Source of the DNA: Ilumatobacter sp.
GTDB lineage: Bacteria; Actinomycetota; Acidimicrobiia; Acidimicrobiales; Ilumatobacteraceae
Direction of reading: 5' to 3'
NCBI GenBank assembly: GCA_013002175.1
Contig: JABDKP010000172.1
Coordinates: 1-41,906, forward strand
DNA: 41,906 nucleotides
This document shows, piece after piece, positions 40,464-41,906 of the stretch. The first letter of the stretch is position 1, and each line of letters starts with the position of its first letter. Under the pieces are notes generated by a model. It was given only the letters and a program-made list of their open reading frames with translations, was not told the DNA's origin and searched no databases. The position numbers and the translations under genes were made by a program.

Positions 40464-40489
40464 GTACTTGTATTATAGTTGTCTACATG
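40461..40489. promoter_or_regulatory. Divergent promoter and probable GntR operator, VOC-GntR / aconitase
   Basis: This is the most AT-rich spot in the window. It has a minus-strand TATAAT (40472-40477) 8 nt before the VOC ATG and a plus-strand TATAGT (40474-40479) 7 nt before the aconitase ATG, overlapping by four bases. The ends carry an inverted repeat, CATGTA (40461-40466) and TACATG (40484-40489), that includes both start codons. TTGT occurs twice at 40468 and 40479, one helical turn apart. This is consistent with an operator bound by the neighbouring GntR protein. Confidence 0.55.
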
Positions 40490-41906
40490 GCCTCCGTCAG
40501 TGCAACCACCCCCATCGACCTCGTCGAGCGCGTCTACACCAGCCTTCCCGGACGGGTCGCGCTGGGGCGGGAGCGGCTCGGACGGCCCCTGACGCTGACC
40601 GAGAAGATCCTCATCAATCACCTCGTCGACCCGGACGACCAGGAGATGGAGCGCGGTTCCAGCTACGCCGACTTCAACCCCGATCGCGTGGCGATGCAGG
40701 ACGCGACCGCCCAGATGGCGCTCTTGCAGTTCATGACCGCCGGCCTGCCGGAAGCCGCCGTGCCCTCGACGGTCCACTGCGACCACCTGATCCAGGCCAA
40801 AGTCGGCGCCACGATCGACCTCGGGGTCGCGATCGACACGAACAAGGAGGTCTACGACTTCCTCAAGTCGGTGTCCGCCAAGTACGGCATCGGGTTCTGG
40901 GGACCTGGTTCGGGCATCATCCACCAGGTCGTCCTGGAGAACTACGCGTTCCCCGGCGGGATGATGATCGGCACCGACAGTCACACGCCCAACGCGGGCG
41001 GCCTCGGCATGGTCGCGATCGGCGTCGGGGGCGCGGACGCGGTCGACGTGATGACCGGCTTCCCGTTCAATGTCAAGTGGCCGAAGGTGATCGGCGTCAA
41101 GCTGACCGGGTCACTGTCGGGCTGGTCCAGCCCGAAGGACGTCATCCTCGAAGTGGCGCGACGGCTCACCGTCGAGGGCGGCACCGGCGCGATCGTGGAG
41201 TACCACGGCCCCGGCGCCGACTCGATCTCGGCGACCGGCAAGGCGACGATCTGCAACATGGGCGCCGAAATCGGGGCCACCACGTCGCACTTCCCGTACG
41301 ACCGCAACATGGCGGTGTACCTCAAGGCGACCGGCCGGGAGGCGATCGCCGATGCCGCGGACAAGGTTGCCGACGACCTGCGCGCCGACGACGGCGCGAC
41401 GTACGACCAGTTGCTGGAGATCGACCTCGACGAACTCAAGCCGCAGATCAATGGCCCCCACTCGCCCGACCGCGCCCATCTCGTCGGCGCCGCCGGCGTC
41501 GGCGCGGCTGCACGTGAGAACGACTGGCCACTCGAGCCGTCGGCGTGCCTGATCGGGTCGTGCACCAACTCCTCGTACGAGGACATCACCCGCGTCGCGT
41601 CGATCGCCCGCCAGGCCGCCGCCCGGGGGCTGACGGCCAAGTGCGAGCTGCTCATCACGCCGGGCTCCGAGCAGGTGCGTGCGACGATCGAGCGCGACGG
41701 CCTGCTCGCCGACCTCGAGGCGATCGGGGCGACGGTGCTGGCCAACGCATGCGGGCCGTGCATCGGCCAGTGGTCGCGCCCCGAGTCGATCACCGGCCGG
41801 CCGAACACGATCGTCAACTCGTTCAACCGCAACTTCCCGAAGCGCAACGACGGCTCGGCGAAGACGCTGAGCTTCGTCACGTCGCCCGACACGGTGCTCG
41901 CGATCG
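40487..41906 (+). CDS. acn: Aconitate hydratase, mitochondrial-type (3' end outside window)
   Basis: The first 473 codons of an aconitase are open to the right edge; the gene is cut there (the family is about 750 residues). Conserved blocks are [59 protein letters not shown] and IVEYHGPG. The 4Fe-4S ligands are in [10 protein letters not shown] (Cys359) and ACGPCIGQW (Cys422 and Cys425), at the same numbers plus one as in mitochondrial aconitase. It converts citrate to isocitrate in the TCA cycle. These blocks match the mitochondrial ACO2 branch rather than the AcnA/IRP branch usual in actinobacteria. The ATG at 40487 is fixed by TATAGT 7 nt upstream; it is leaderless and divergent from the VOC-GntR operon. 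Confidence 0.93.
   Translation, partial: MASVSATTPIDLVERVYTSLPGRVALGRERLGRPLTLTEKILINHLVDPDDQEMERGSSYADFNPDRVAMQDATAQMALLQFMTAGLPEAAVPSTVHCDHLIQAKVGATIDLGVAIDTNKEVYDFLKSVSAKYGIGFWGPGSGIIHQVVLENYAFPGGMMIGTDSHTPNAGGLGMVAIGVGGADAVDVMTGFPFNVKWPKVIGVKLTGSLSGWSSPKDVILEVARRLTVEGGTGAIVEYHGPGADSISATGKATICNMGAEIGATTSHFPYDRNMAVYLKATGREAIADAADKVADDLRADDGATYDQLLEIDLDELKPQINGPHSPDRAHLVGAAGVGAAARENDWPLEPSACLIGSCTNSSYEDITRVASIARQAAARGLTAKCELLITPGSEQVRATIERDGLLADLEAIGATVLANACGPCIGQWSRPESITGRPNTIVNSFNRNFPKRNDGSAKTLSFVTSPDTVLAI

Noticed and set aside
1-41906. CRISPR array, insertion sequences, prophage or biosynthetic megasynthase genes
   Set aside because: No spaced direct repeats, transposase or integrase motifs, or NRPS/PKS domains were seen; base composition looks even apart from the AT-rich spot at 40461-40489.

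Overview
This 41.9 kb window is dense, GC-rich bacterial chromosome from an actinobacterium. Protein flavour (Asp/Glu/Ala-rich, GTG starts common, actinobacterial domain types such as DUF2510 and LprG/LppX-like lipoproteins, mitochondrial-type aconitase) suggests class Acidimicrobiia, close to Ilumatobacter. That placement is inference from memory, not from a search. I count 39 protein-coding genes; all are complete except aconitase, which runs off the right edge. There are no rRNA, tRNA, CRISPR, insertion-sequence or prophage features, and no gene-free stretch over 300 bp (the longest is about 230 bp, upstream of gltB).

Layout, left to right. 1-209: non-coding, with a nested palindrome. 210-4327: a livHMGF-type ABC transporter operon on the minus strand; its first permease carries an added signal peptide and extracellular domain. 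4339-5289: heme A synthase. 5322-9081: an AttH/CrtC-like protein, an SDR, a winged-helix methyltransferase and a histidine phosphatase. 9192-11190: two small membrane proteins and a hexapeptide acyltransferase. 11230-14668: carboxylesterase, P1-family (NylC/DmpA) hydrolase and panC. 14682-17192: CPBP protease, panB and an acyl-ACP thioesterase. 17219-22209: M1 peptidase lipoprotein, a Gfo/Idh/MocA dehydrogenase plus ProA-like aldehyde dehydrogenase operon, and a divergent metallo-beta-lactamase-fold hydrolase. 22329-29007: LysM lipoprotein and the glutamate synthase operon gltBD. 29238-34549: two methyltransferases and a glycan-type group (DUF2064 transferase, GT2, sugar epimerase, multi-pass membrane protein). 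34617-39252: enoyl-CoA hydratase, a large Pro/Ala/Asp-rich single-pass protein and an FMN alpha-hydroxy-acid oxidase. 39274-41906: VOC protein plus GntR/HutC regulator, divergent from aconitase.

The most striking feature is how genes start. For about two dozen genes at the head of transcription units, an actinobacterial -10 hexamer (TANNNT, mostly TAGCGT, TACGCT, TAGCTT or TACGGT) lies 6-9 nt, usually 7, before the ATG/GTG. This predicts leaderless mRNAs. Genes inside operons instead use Shine-Dalgarno sites or 1-11 bp stop/start overlaps. Several divergent pairs are separated by only 18-39 bp and have facing or overlapping -10 elements. The two best are 21471/21490 and 40463/40487; the second is unusually AT-rich and looks like a regulated operator linking a GntR regulator to aconitase.

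Core metabolism in the window covers pantothenate synthesis (panB, panC), nitrogen assimilation (gltBD), the TCA cycle (aconitase), heme A synthesis and branched-chain amino acid (or related) uptake.
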